Origin: Novosphingobium panipatense
GTDB taxonomy: Bacteria > Pseudomonadota > Alphaproteobacteria > Sphingomonadales > Sphingomonadaceae
Assembly: GCF_002149965.1 (NCBI RefSeq)
Contig: NZ_MSQB01000021.1
Location: 32,236 to 96,235 of the forward strand
Length of the DNA: 64,000 bases
Direction: 5' to 3'
The stretch's first letter is position 1; the number at the start of each line of letters is the position of its first letter. A program made the position numbers and the translations under genes. Of this stretch, positions 41,701 to 49,718 are shown piece after piece. The notes beneath the pieces were generated by a model that worked only from the letters and a program-made list of their open reading frames with translations, did no database searches and had not been told where the DNA came from.

Positions 41701-41841
41701 GTTTGAAAATTCGCAGTATGCGAATTTTGCGGCACCGGCCCTCGCCCCCACCCTACCACCCATCGGTAGTATCCTGCGGGTGGTAGGGTGGGGGCGAGGG
41801 CCGGTGCCGATCTAAAATGCCCTTTCGGGCATTTTTCAAAC
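41701..41841. repeat. Composite hairpin element, copy 2
   Basis: Same plan as copy 1 at 17754: outer GTTTGAAAA (41701-41709) pairing with TTTTCAAAC (41833-41841), hairpin A (41706-41715 with 41719-41728), a perfect 31-bp inverted repeat B (41731-41761 with 41778-41808) with GTATCCTG in its loop, and hairpin C (AAAATGCCC with GGGCATTTT). Arms of A and B differ from copy 1 at six paired positions, all compensated. It lacks the 48-nt insertion of copy 1. It lies between convergent DUF4198 and kup genes. Confidence 0.9.
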
Positions 41842-41847
41842 AGACAC

Positions 41848-43731
41848 TCAGATTTCCAGCTGGCTGCCCAGTTCGATCACGCGATTGGTGGGCAGTTTGA
41901 AGAACTCCATCGCGCTCTGGGCGTTGCGGACCATCAGCGCGAAGAGCTTCTCCCGCCAGAGCGCCATGCCCGGACGGCTCGACGGGATCAGGGTCTGGCG
42001 GGAGAGGAAATAGCTCGTCTCCATCGCCTTGAACGGCCCGCCCGCGCGATCCTCCAGCGCCAGCGCGGCGGGAATGTCCGCCTCGTCCATGAAGCCGTAG
42101 TGCAGGACCATGCGGTAGAAGCCCTGCCCCAGGTCCTCCACTTCACAGCGATCCGCCTGTGCGACATGGGGCACGCCCCGGTTGGCCACAGTCAGGATCA
42201 CCACGCGGTCGTGCAGGATGTGGTTGTGCTTGAGGTTGTGCAACAGGCCCGGCGGCACGCCGTCCGCGCTGGAGGCCAGGAATACCGAAGTTCCCGGCAC
42301 CCGGCGCACCCGCTCTCCCACCGACTTGAGGAACGTGGCGAAGGGGATCGAATCCTCGTGCAGGCGCGTGCGCACCAGCCGCCTGCCCGTGGCCCAGGTG
42401 GTGAGCAGGGTGAAGACCACCACCGCCACCAGCAGCGGGAACCAGCCGCCGTCCGGGATCTTGGTTGCGGTGGAGGCGAAGTAGAGCCCGTCTATCGCCA
42501 GGAAGCCCAGCGTTACCGCGCCAGCCAGCGCCGGATGCCATTTCCATACCGTCAGCGTCAGCACGCCCAGCAGGCAGGCGGTAATGAGCATGGTCCCGGT
42601 CACCGCGATCCCATAGGCGGCGGCCAGATTGCCCGAGCTGCGGAAGCCGAAGACCAGCAGGATCACCATGACCAGCAGCCCCCAGTTCACCAGCGGCACG
42701 TAGATCTGGCCCGCCGCCTTGGCGCTTGTGTGCAGGATCTTCAGGCGCGGCAGGAAGCCCAGCTGCACGGCCTGCTGCGAGACCGAGAAGGCCCCCGAGA
42801 TCACCGCCTGGCTGGCGATGACGGTGGCCATCGTCGCCAGCGCCACCAGCGGCAGGCGCGCCCAGTCCGGCGCCATGAAGAAGAACGGATTGCTGATCGC
42901 CTCGGGATTGCGCAGCACCAGCGAGGCCTGGCCCAGGTAGTTGAGCAGCAGGCATGGGAAGGCCACGTAGAGCCACGATATCGAGATCGCCTTGCGGCCG
43001 AAGTGCCCCATGTCGGCATAGAGCGCCTCGGCCCCTGTCACCGCCAGCACCACGGACCCAAGCGCCAGGAAGGCCAGCTTGGGGTTCACCAGGAAAAATT
43101 CGAAGGCATGGTGCGGGCTCAGTGCCGATACCACTTCGGGCGCTTGGACGATGGAATGGATGCCCAGCCCGGCCAGCACCAGGAAGTAGACGATCATGAT
43201 CGGCCCGAACAGCTTGCCCATTGCGGCCGTGCCGTGGGATTGCACCGAGAACAGGCCGAGCAGGATGACCAGGGCTATCGGCAGCACGAACCGGGAAAAA
43301 CCGGGATTCACCACCGTCAGCCCTTCCACCGCCGACAGCACCGACATGGCAGGCGTGATGATCGCATCGCCGTAGAACAGGGCGGTGGCCATCACCCCCA
43401 GCATGGCGATCAGCGGGCTCCAGCGGTTCTTGCCGATGGTCCGGCCGATCAGCGCCAGCAGCGCCAGGCTGCCGCCCTCGCCGTTGTTGTCGGCACGCAA
43501 GATGATCAGGACGTACTTGATCGTGACGATCAGCATCATCGTCCAGAACATCAGCGATATCACGCCGTACATGTGCAGCCGGTCCACCACCAGCGGGTGA
43601 TGGCCGATGAAGCTTTCCTTGAGGGCATAGAGTGGCGACGTGCCAATATCGCCGAACACCACGCCGATGGCGCCGATCGACAGCGCCGTGAGGCTTTCAT
43701 TGGGGCCATGATGCCCGGAAGTCTCACTCAT
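41848..43731 (-). CDS. kup: Kup-type potassium uptake protein
   Basis: A 627-residue K+/H+ symporter with about 12 membrane helices in the first 440 residues and a cytosolic C-terminal domain. The family opening ALSIGAIGVVFGDIGTSPLY is at residues about 15-34, followed by NNGEGGSLALLALIG and YGDAIITPAMSVLSAVEGL. The ATG at 43731 (MSETSGHHGP) was chosen because the longer frame reads through the intergenic spacer. Monocistronic; its stop is six bases from the composite hairpin. Confidence 0.96.
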   Translation of the reverse strand: MSETSGHHGPNESLTALSIGAIGVVFGDIGTSPLYALKESFIGHHPLVVDRLHMYGVISLMFWTMMLIVTIKYVLIILRADNNGEGGSLALLALIGRTIGKNRWSPLIAMLGVMATALFYGDAIITPAMSVLSAVEGLTVVNPGFSRFVLPIALVILLGLFSVQSHGTAAMGKLFGPIMIVYFLVLAGLGIHSIVQAPEVVSALSPHHAFEFFLVNPKLAFLALGSVVLAVTGAEALYADMGHFGRKAISISWLYVAFPCLLLNYLGQASLVLRNPEAISNPFFFMAPDWARLPLVALATMATVIASQAVISGAFSVSQQAVQLGFLPRLKILHTSAKAAGQIYVPLVNWGLLVMVILLVFGFRSSGNLAAAYGIAVTGTMLITACLLGVLTLTVWKWHPALAGAVTLGFLAIDGLYFASTATKIPDGGWFPLLVAVVVFTLLTTWATGRRLVRTRLHEDSIPFATFLKSVGERVRRVPGTSVFLASSADGVPPGLLHNLKHNHILHDRVVILTVANRGVPHVAQADRCEVEDLGQGFYRMVLHYGFMDEADIPAALALEDRAGGPFKAMETSYFLSRQTLIPSSRPGMALWREKLFALMVRNAQSAMEFFKLPTNRVIELGSQLEI

Positions 43732-43784
43732 GGATATGCGCCTGCTCTTGCGTAAGTATCGCGCGCGCGAAGGCGCCGCGATGC

Positions 43785-44456
43785 TTATGAATTCTTTATG
43801 GGAAGCGCGCAATTCCCCGTGGCGGTAGCATGGCTGCGGTTTGCCGCGCGCAGCGGCGAAAAACCGGCATAGCGGCCGGGCCGCAGCCAGAGCGCCGTCA
43901 CCACCCCCATGCCGATGGCGCTGGTCGCCGACCATGCCAGCTTGTCCAGCGGCAGGAAGGCCGAGGAAGCCGCGAGGATCGCGAAGTCGATCAGGATCTG
44001 GCTGCGCCCGATGTTCCAGCCGCGCCGCTGCTGCAGCCAGACGGTGACGATCCCCACGCCGCCGACGCCCGCGCCGTGCCGCACCACCGCCAGCGTCCCC
44101 ATGCCCAGCAGAGTGCCCGCGCCGACGGCGGCGGCGAAGGGATCCTTCACCTCGATCGTCATGGCATGTTCCGACAAGACCGAGGCAAGCGCGATGCCGC
44201 CGCTCGCCGCGATCGTGCGCAAGGTGAACAGCGAACCCATGGCCCGCAGCGCCAGGAACAGGAACGGCACGTTGAGCGCGGCGAACAGCAGGCCCGGCGG
44301 CAGCGGCAGGAAATGCCCCACCAGCAGCGCCAGCCCCGCCATGCCGCCCGTCACCAGTCCGGCGGAATGGAGGATCGTCAGCCCCAGCCCGATCAGCAGG
44401 CTGCCCACCGCCAGCGCGTAGATGTCCTCGATGCGGCCGTGGCGTATGGCGGTCAT
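43785..44456 (-). CDS. YitT-family membrane protein (DUF161)
   Basis: A 223-residue inner-membrane protein with about five helices. The conserved YitT pattern GLGLTILHSAGLVTGGMAGL near residue 25 and the later GAGVGGVGIVTVWLQQRRGW are visible, but the C-terminal DUF2179 domain of longer family members is absent. It lies 53 bp upstream of kup on the same strand. Function is unknown; transport has been suggested for the family. Confidence 0.82.
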   Translation of the reverse strand: MTAIRHGRIEDIYALAVGSLLIGLGLTILHSAGLVTGGMAGLALLVGHFLPLPPGLLFAALNVPFLFLALRAMGSLFTLRTIAASGGIALASVLSEHAMTIEVKDPFAAAVGAGTLLGMGTLAVVRHGAGVGGVGIVTVWLQQRRGWNIGRSQILIDFAILAASSAFLPLDKLAWSATSAIGMGVVTALWLRPGRYAGFSPLRAANRSHATATGNCALPIKNS

Positions 44457-44717
44457 GGCGAAAACCTCGCTGGAGGGGTTGATTCGCGCGCCGTTTATGC
44501 AGTTGCGAAGGCGCTGTCGAGAGGCGGTTCTAACACGGAACAATCGCACTTTCCTAGGCATCTCCACGCAGGAAACGGCGCGCTGGAGCCGCCCCCGACC
44601 GCCGATTGTTTCGCACCTGCAAAATGCGCGCATAAGCGAGGGGTCGTCATTCCGGCTCGCACCGGGCGCAGCCTTCGGCTAGCTTCTGTGCCCAACCCGC
44701 CAACCGCCAGATCGACG

Positions 44718-45110
44718 ATGACCGCCAGGACCAGACTGAAGCTGCAAGCACGCCTTTATTGCGGCGAGGAAATCGCCATGGGCCCCGGCAAGGCCGACCT
44801 GCTGGAGGCGATCGACCGCGAAGGTTCGATTTCCGGCGCCGGACGAGCGATGGGGATGAGCTATCGCCGGGCCTGGCTGCTGGTCGACGCGATGAACCGC
44901 TGCTGGAACGCCCCGCTGGTCGAAGCCGTCCCAGGCGGCGGGCGCGAGCGGGGCGCCCGGGTCACTCCGGTAGGGCAAGCAGTGCTGGCCCGGTTTCGCG
45001 CGCTGCAGGCCCGCATGGCTCTGCTCGAACGGTCGGAGGAATATGCCGCGCTGGCGGATGCCCTGCGTGATGCCCCCCTCCCCGCAAAGGCGGATCACGA
45101 GCAGGACTGA
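44718..45110 (+). CDS. ModE-like winged-helix regulator, DNA-binding domain only
   Basis: A 130-residue protein matching the N-terminal LysR-like winged helix of ModE: MGPGKADLLEAIDREGSIS, then GRAMGMSYRRAWLLVDAMNR and the wing GGGRERGARVTPVGQAVL. The molybdate-binding tandem MOP domains of full ModE are missing. No mod transporter genes are nearby, so the cofactor-sensing role is uncertain. It precedes the trehalase gene by 54 bp on the same strand. No clear ribosome site was seen at the ATG at 44718. Confidence 0.8.
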   Translation: MTARTRLKLQARLYCGEEIAMGPGKADLLEAIDREGSISGAGRAMGMSYRRAWLLVDAMNRCWNAPLVEAVPGGGRERGARVTPVGQAVLARFRALQARMALLERSEEYAALADALRDAPLPAKADHEQD

Positions 45111-45164
45111 CCCGCGCGGGCGCTTTCCCGTGAACCTCTCCCGCCCCGGTGCGTTGCCTGCCTG

Positions 45165-46760
45165 ATGCTGTTTCGTCCTTCCGCACAGCGTGGTCCGATG
45201 CCCTCGCTCCCGCGCCGCGTCTTCGCTGCGGCGCTGCTCTGCGCCGCCCTTTGCGCCAACACCGCTCCCCCGACCCCCGCCGATCGCTATGGCGCGCTTT
45301 TCACCGCCGTTCAGGAACAGCGCATCTTCGAGGACGGCAAGACTTTCGTGGACGCCGTGCCCAAGGCCCCGCCCGAAGAGATCATGCGCTCCTACGCCGC
45401 CCAAACGCCCAAGACCCCTGCCGAACTAAAGGCATTCGTGCTTTCCCATTTCACGGTGCCGGGCGTGAACGAGACCCCGGCCCTGCCGCTGCGCCAACAT
45501 GTCCAGGCGCTCTGGCCGCACCTCGTCAGGCGCGACGCAGCGGAAAGCGCTCCATATGCCTCGGCCATCGCCCTTCCCGGTCCCTATGTCGTGCCGGGCG
45601 GGCGGTTCCGGGAGATGTACTACTGGGATTCCTACTTCACCATGCTCGGCCTTGCCGCCGACGGGCGCGACGATCTGGTCGAGAGCATGATCGACGACTT
45701 CGTCAGCCTGATCGAGCGCTTCGGCCACATTCCCAACGGCACCCGCACATATTACCTCAGCCGCTCGCAGCCGCCTTTCTTCGCGCTTATGCTCGATCTG
45801 TCGAAGCAGACCGACCCGGCCCTGCGCGCCCGCCGTCTCGCCGCGCTGCGCAAGGAACACGCCTACTGGATGGCGGGGGAAAGCTGCGCCAGGCAGACCC
45901 GGAAGCCGTGCGACCGCGTCATGCCGATGCCGGACGGCAGCCTCCTGAACCGCTACTGGGACGACCGCGACACCCCGCGCGATGAATCCTTCGCCGAAGA
46001 CCGCGCAACGGCTGCGAAGACACCCGATCGTCCGGCCACGCAAATGTACCGCGACTTGCGCGCCGGCGCGGAAAGCGGGTGGGACTTCAGCGCACGCTGG
46101 CTGACCGATCCGCAAGATCTCTCGACGATCCGAACCACCGCCATCGTTCCCATCGATCTCAACGCCCTGCTCTGGGCCATGGAAACAGGCATTGCCAAAG
46201 GCTGCGCCGAGGCTGCCGATCGGCCCTGTCAGCGCGAATTCAACCGGCGCGCCGATGCCCGCAAGGCCGCGGTCGACCGCTATCTCTGGCTCGGCAAGGA
46301 AAACCGCTACGCCGACTGGTCCCGCGACAGCCGCAAGCCGACCGCCGTGCTGAGCAGCGCCACGCTCTATCCGTTGTTCGTCGGCATGGCCTCCCCCGCA
46401 CAGGCAAAGGCCGTTGCAGCCACCACGCGAGACAAACTGGTCGCCCCGGGCGGCCTGCGTACTACGGCCATGCGCAGCGGCCAGCAGTGGGATGCTCCCA
46501 ACGGCTGGGCCCCACTCCAATGGGTCGCGCTCGACGGGCTAGGCCGCTACGGCGAGCACGACCTGGCCCGCGACATCGCCAGCCGCTGGATCAAGACGGT
46601 CAGCGTCACCTACCGCGACACCGGCAAGATGCTGGAAAAGTACGACGTGGAGGAGCAATTGCCCGGCGGTGGCGGAGAGTATCCGCTGCAGGACGGCTTC
46701 GGCTGGACCAATGGCGTGACTAGCGCAATCCTCGAACGCTATCCGGCAATCGCACCCTGA
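45165..46760 (+). CDS. treA: Periplasmic trehalase (GH37)
   Basis: A 531-residue enzyme hydrolysing trehalose to two glucose units, exported by an N-terminal signal peptide (hydrophobic FAAALLCAALCANTA at 20-34). Both family signatures are present: PGGRFREMYYWDSYF near residue 144 and QWDAPNGWAPLQW near 441. Further conserved blocks include RYWDDRDTPRDES and SGWDFSARWL. Start may be the ATG at 45165 or 45198; the latter gives a more typical signal peptide. No neighbouring trehalose genes were seen. Confidence 0.93.
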   Translation: MLFRPSAQRGPMPSLPRRVFAAALLCAALCANTAPPTPADRYGALFTAVQEQRIFEDGKTFVDAVPKAPPEEIMRSYAAQTPKTPAELKAFVLSHFTVPGVNETPALPLRQHVQALWPHLVRRDAAESAPYASAIALPGPYVVPGGRFREMYYWDSYFTMLGLAADGRDDLVESMIDDFVSLIERFGHIPNGTRTYYLSRSQPPFFALMLDLSKQTDPALRARRLAALRKEHAYWMAGESCARQTRKPCDRVMPMPDGSLLNRYWDDRDTPRDESFAEDRATAAKTPDRPATQMYRDLRAGAESGWDFSARWLTDPQDLSTIRTTAIVPIDLNALLWAMETGIAKGCAEAADRPCQREFNRRADARKAAVDRYLWLGKENRYADWSRDSRKPTAVLSSATLYPLFVGMASPAQAKAVAATTRDKLVAPGGLRTTAMRSGQQWDAPNGWAPLQWVALDGLGRYGEHDLARDIASRWIKTVSVTYRDTGKMLEKYDVEEQLPGGGGEYPLQDGFGWTNGVTSAILERYPAIAP

Positions 46761-47268
46761 TCCCTTCGCTAGATCCAAGGCCGCAAGCTGAATGGCGGGT
46801 ATTGTCCAGCAGGCTAATTCCCTCCACGAGGGTCCGAGCCTGGACGACGGGTAGTCTATACTCGAAGTATGGGCCCGTCGCCGTTCGTTCGACAATACAA
46901 GCCACGTGAGCGCATCCTGACCGTCCGGTTGCCGCAATGGACAGTTCTAAGATATAACGAGGGCCGCTGGCATAAAGGCCGTAGCTGCTCTAGTTTTCCT
47001 CATGCTCGTTCAAGGCGTTCAGCAGGTCATAAGTGCCGGTCACGACGTTCGAGCGAATATTTGCCTGAATTGTCGTGCGCGCCGCCGTAGGTCAGCAGGA
47101 TCGGCGCCTTGATCTCGGCTGCGAAAGTGAAGGGGCTCATGGCGGTATGAGTCTGCATCGCCTGTCAGGAGCTACGCTGCTCGGCCTGAAAACCGAACGG
47201 CATCATCGTGCCTTTAACTGCGACGCAGGAGCGCCATCGTCGAAGGGCGCCGGGCGGCAACAACAATG
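46761..47268. other. 508-bp region without an intact gene
   Basis: Between trehalase and tonB2. It contains a decayed peptidase fragment (see 46990-47158) and a dyad ATACT-CGA-AGTAT near 46860, but no credible intact reading frame. Composition is less GC-rich than neighbouring genes, consistent with decay. Confidence 0.6.
46990..47158 (-). pseudogene. Remnant of an S9-family peptidase (prolyl oligopeptidase type)
   Basis: Read on the minus strand from 47158, 43 codons give MQTHTAMSPFTFAAEIKAPI followed by LLTYGGAHDNSGKYS, which matches the catalytic-domain region of dipeptidyl-aminopeptidase-like S9 enzymes (SPF-YADKIKAPILLIHG...DNNSGT). The frame then runs into a stop at 47027; after a frame change the DNA reads on as VVTGTYDLLNALNEHEEN before a TAG at 46990. 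The N-terminal bulk is gone and the GHG-like active site is damaged. This is a degraded fragment, probably the trace of a lost gene. Confidence 0.6.
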
Positions 47269-47285
47269 TTGCGATTAACTCGCAA
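47269..47285 (+). promoter_or_regulatory. Fur-like operator before tonB2/fecI
   Basis: TTGCGA-TTAAC-TCGCAA, a perfect 17-bp dyad followed by TAGTGTT, lies 20 bp before the tonB2 ATG. It aligns in the same orientation with the sites before tonB, the 38737 receptor and the fecA-like gene. Confidence 0.65.
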
Positions 47286-47305
47286 TAGTGTTTAAGCGCG
47301 CCCTC

Positions 47306-48016
47306 ATGTCGAAAGTCGCCGCAACCGGATTGAACGCGTCAAAAGGACGTCTCTGGGTCGGATCCCCGCGCGTGATCTCGCTTGCGGTAACCGTTCTCGT
47401 TCATATCCTCGGGTTCGGCATCGTGATTTACAACCAGTTCCCTCTCGCTTTGGAAAAGCGCCCGGTTTCCGCGAAGCCGGTGATAATCGTCTACAACGTT
47501 GCTGCGGCTCCGGCGACAAAGGAGCGCAAGCAAGAAGGGACGGCGGCAACGATCTCGCCCCGCAAAGAGGGGAACGGACCGGAACAGCGCACGAAGCCCA
47601 GCCTCGTCGAAGCGGTGGCTCCGGCAAGCTCCCCGCTTATGGTCAATCCGGATATCGAAGTTGAGGCACTGGGCGCCGTCACGCCGCAACAGCAGGCAAG
47701 CGATCCCGTTCAGGACTATCGGCTTGCGCTCTTTGCGCGACTGGCCGAGCACCGGGACTATCCAGAGACGGCGCGCCTGCGGCACTACCAAGGTGACGGT
47801 GCCGTATCGTTTCGCATAGATCGCGGCGGCAACCTGCTGAGCGCCTCGATGGAGCGTTCCACCGGCCGGGCCGTGCTCGATCGCGCAGCGCTGAGGCAGG
47901 TCCGCCGCGCGTCACCCTTTCCGCAGATCCCGCCGGAATTGCCCGACGAGCTTATCGTCGCCGTGCCGCTGCAGTTCCTGATCGTTCCGCCCGGCAGGCA
48001 AATGGCCGCGCGGTGA
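47306..48016 (+). CDS. Second TonB-family protein, linked to fecI
   Basis: A 236-residue TonB-like protein: one membrane helix (about residues 23-43, ISLAVTVLVHILGFGIVIYN), a short periplasmic linker much less Pro-rich than the tonB at 36643, and a C-terminal TonB domain (YPETARLRHYQGDGAVSFRI, then RRASPFPQIPPEL). The ATG at 47306 was chosen over a GTG at 47288 so that the operator lies fully upstream. It overlaps the sigma-factor gene by four bases (GTGA), giving direct coupling of an energy transducer to a signalling operon. Confidence 0.85.
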   Translation: MSKVAATGLNASKGRLWVGSPRVISLAVTVLVHILGFGIVIYNQFPLALEKRPVSAKPVIIVYNVAAAPATKERKQEGTAATISPRKEGNGPEQRTKPSLVEAVAPASSPLMVNPDIEVEALGAVTPQQQASDPVQDYRLALFARLAEHRDYPETARLRHYQGDGAVSFRIDRGGNLLSASMERSTGRAVLDRAALRQVRRASPFPQIPPELPDELIVAVPLQFLIVPPGRQMAAR

Positions 48017-48522
48017 CGGTCAAGGCGCTGTCCCTGCTCGCGCGGCATCGTGCCGCGCTGCTGGCCAACGTGCGGCGCCGTGTCCGGCCTCCGGTCGAGC
48101 CTGCGGATATCGTGCAGGAAGCCTTCACCCGGGCGATTCCCGCCATCGAGGCCGGTCGGGTCGCCAATGTGTCGGCCTTCGTTCACGGGATCGCCCGCAA
48201 CCTCAGCGCGGAAGCGATGCGCCAGGAGCAGCGGTGGTCGCACTGGCTGGTGAAGACCGACCAAAGCGACCAGGTCGCCGACGATGCCCCTTCGCCCGAA
48301 GCCCATGCCGCAGGTCGCGACGAACTCGACCGATTGCACGGCGCGATGGCGACATTGCCCCCGCGCTGCCGGGAAGTTTTCGCGATGCGCCATGTCGAGC
48401 TTCTCGAAAAAGCCGAGATCGCGGAACGGCTCGGTATTCATGTCAAACAGGTCGAGAAGCAGTTGCGGCACGCCCTCGTGCTCTGCGCGCGCATTCTGGC
48501 CGCGCCTGAACAGGACGATTAA
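48013..48522 (+). CDS. ECF sigma factor, FecI type
   Basis: A 169-residue extracytoplasmic-function sigma factor. Region 2 includes EPADIVQEAFTRAIPAIEAG (core-polymerase and -10 recognition); region 4 is LPPRCREVFAMRHVELLEKA followed by ERLGIHVKQVEKQLRHALV. It starts at a GTG overlapping the tonB2 stop. It should direct RNA polymerase to the receptor operon when released by the FecR protein encoded next. The missing methionine start is normal for coupled genes. Confidence 0.9.
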   Translation: MTVKALSLLARHRAALLANVRRRVRPPVEPADIVQEAFTRAIPAIEAGRVANVSAFVHGIARNLSAEAMRQEQRWSHWLVKTDQSDQVADDAPSPEAHAAGRDELDRLHGAMATLPPRCREVFAMRHVELLEKAEIAERLGIHVKQVEKQLRHALVLCARILAAPEQDD

Positions 48523-48609
48523 AAATGCGACCCCAGGGCGCCAAATCCCCGCGAACTCCGACTGAGCTTATGAGACGGCAGAACCGGACCGCCAGACGAG
48601 AGGTGAGCG

Positions 48610-49587
48610 ATGTCGATTGAAGACGACGGAGACGCCCCGATCGGGACAGCAGAGGAACAGGCGGCGGACTGGATCGTCCGGCAGGACGGCACGGCGCTGG
48701 GCGAGGTGGAGCAGGCCGCTTTCGCGGCATGGATCGCGGTGCCGGAACACCGCCGGGAGTACGACCGGCAGAACGCGGTCTGGCAGCGCTATCGGCGCAT
48801 GGCATCTCTGCCGATCCGCGAGGAAGAAGCTGGTAGCCCGCCCCGGACGAGCCGCTGGCGGCCCATGCGCTCCGCAATCGGCGTGCGGTTCGCCGTGCCC
48901 GCCGTCGCGGCAGTGCTGGCCGTGGCGATCATCGGCAGCGCTGAGGATTGGCCGACGCGGCTGCGCGCGGACTATTCCACCGGCATAGGGGAACGGCGCA
49001 GCGTCCGGCTGGCAGATGGCTCGGTCGCGATATTGGGAGCAGGTTCGGCCCTCAGCTTCGACGGATCTGGAGAAGCGCGCGTGGTGACGCTGCTTGGCGG
49101 CGAAGCGCAATTCGAGGTGGCGCGCGATCCGCGCCGACCTTTCCGGGTCGAGACCGCCGAAGGAAGCGTGACGGCACTCGGCACCGTGTTCACGGTGGCC
49201 GAGCACGGTGGCAGCCCCGAAGTCGCGGTGCTGGAGCACAGCGTTGCGGTCCGAACGTCCGGCGGCGCGAAGGCGGTGGTCCGGGAGGGTGAGAGCACGC
49301 GCTTCACCGCGCAGGCCGTCGAGCGGCCGGTACGGTCGGACGTGCTGGCGGCTGCGGCCTGGACCCGCGGCAAGCTGATCGTATCCGATCGGCCGCTCGG
49401 CGAAGTCGTGGCCATCATCGGCAGGCAGCGTCGCGGCTACTGGACCGTGCGCGGCGACGCGGCGAAGCTGCGGGTGAACGGGGTCTACGATCTCGACCAT
49501 CCGCTGGACGCATTGGACGCTCTCGAAAAGACGCTGGGCCTGCGGTCGATCCGCATCTCCAATCGGTTCATCGTCGTCACGCGCTGA
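48610..49587 (+). CDS. FecR-type anti-sigma/signal transducer
   Basis: A 325-residue inner-membrane protein: N-terminal cytosolic DUF4880 domain (EEQAADWIVRQDGTALGEVE), a helix near residues 93-110, the FecR domain (IGERRSVRLADGSVAILGAG, then LLGGEAQFEVARDPRRPFRV), and a C-terminal STN-like end. It holds the sigma factor inactive and receives the signal from the receptor's STN domain. An AGAGGTGAGCG site precedes the ATG at 48610. It lies 87 bp after fecI and 131 bp before the receptor. Confidence 0.9.
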   Translation: MSIEDDGDAPIGTAEEQAADWIVRQDGTALGEVEQAAFAAWIAVPEHRREYDRQNAVWQRYRRMASLPIREEEAGSPPRTSRWRPMRSAIGVRFAVPAVAAVLAVAIIGSAEDWPTRLRADYSTGIGERRSVRLADGSVAILGAGSALSFDGSGEARVVTLLGGEAQFEVARDPRRPFRVETAEGSVTALGTVFTVAEHGGSPEVAVLEHSVAVRTSGGAKAVVREGESTRFTAQAVERPVRSDVLAAAAWTRGKLIVSDRPLGEVVAIIGRQRRGYWTVRGDAAKLRVNGVYDLDHPLDALDALEKTLGLRSIRISNRFIVVTR

Positions 49588-49669
49588 AACCCTCCGAAAT
49601 CGCAGCTGCAAATTTTTTCACGCCAGGTAGGCGCCAAATGCCTCCTGCCTCCGACCTACCAAATGAGAG

Positions 49670-49687
49670 TGCGTCGCATCCGCATTA
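49670..49687 (+). promoter_or_regulatory. Fur-like/related dyad before the fecA-like gene
   Basis: TGCGTCGCATCCGCATTA shares TGCG-N7-CGCATTA spacing with the tonB-leader site but is only partly symmetrical. It lies 31 bp before the receptor ATG. Weaker than the other three sites. Confidence 0.4.
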
Positions 49688-49718
49688 AAGCACTCGATTC
49701 ATTCAGGGGTTTTCAGAC

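Noticed and set aside
41788..43755. 655-codon plus-strand frame over kup
   Set aside because: Composition is His/Gln/Arg-rich without motifs; kup on the minus strand has full family signatures.
46869..47090. 73-codon frame in the region before tonB2
   Set aside because: Basic, motif-free and overlapping a decayed peptidase on the other strand.
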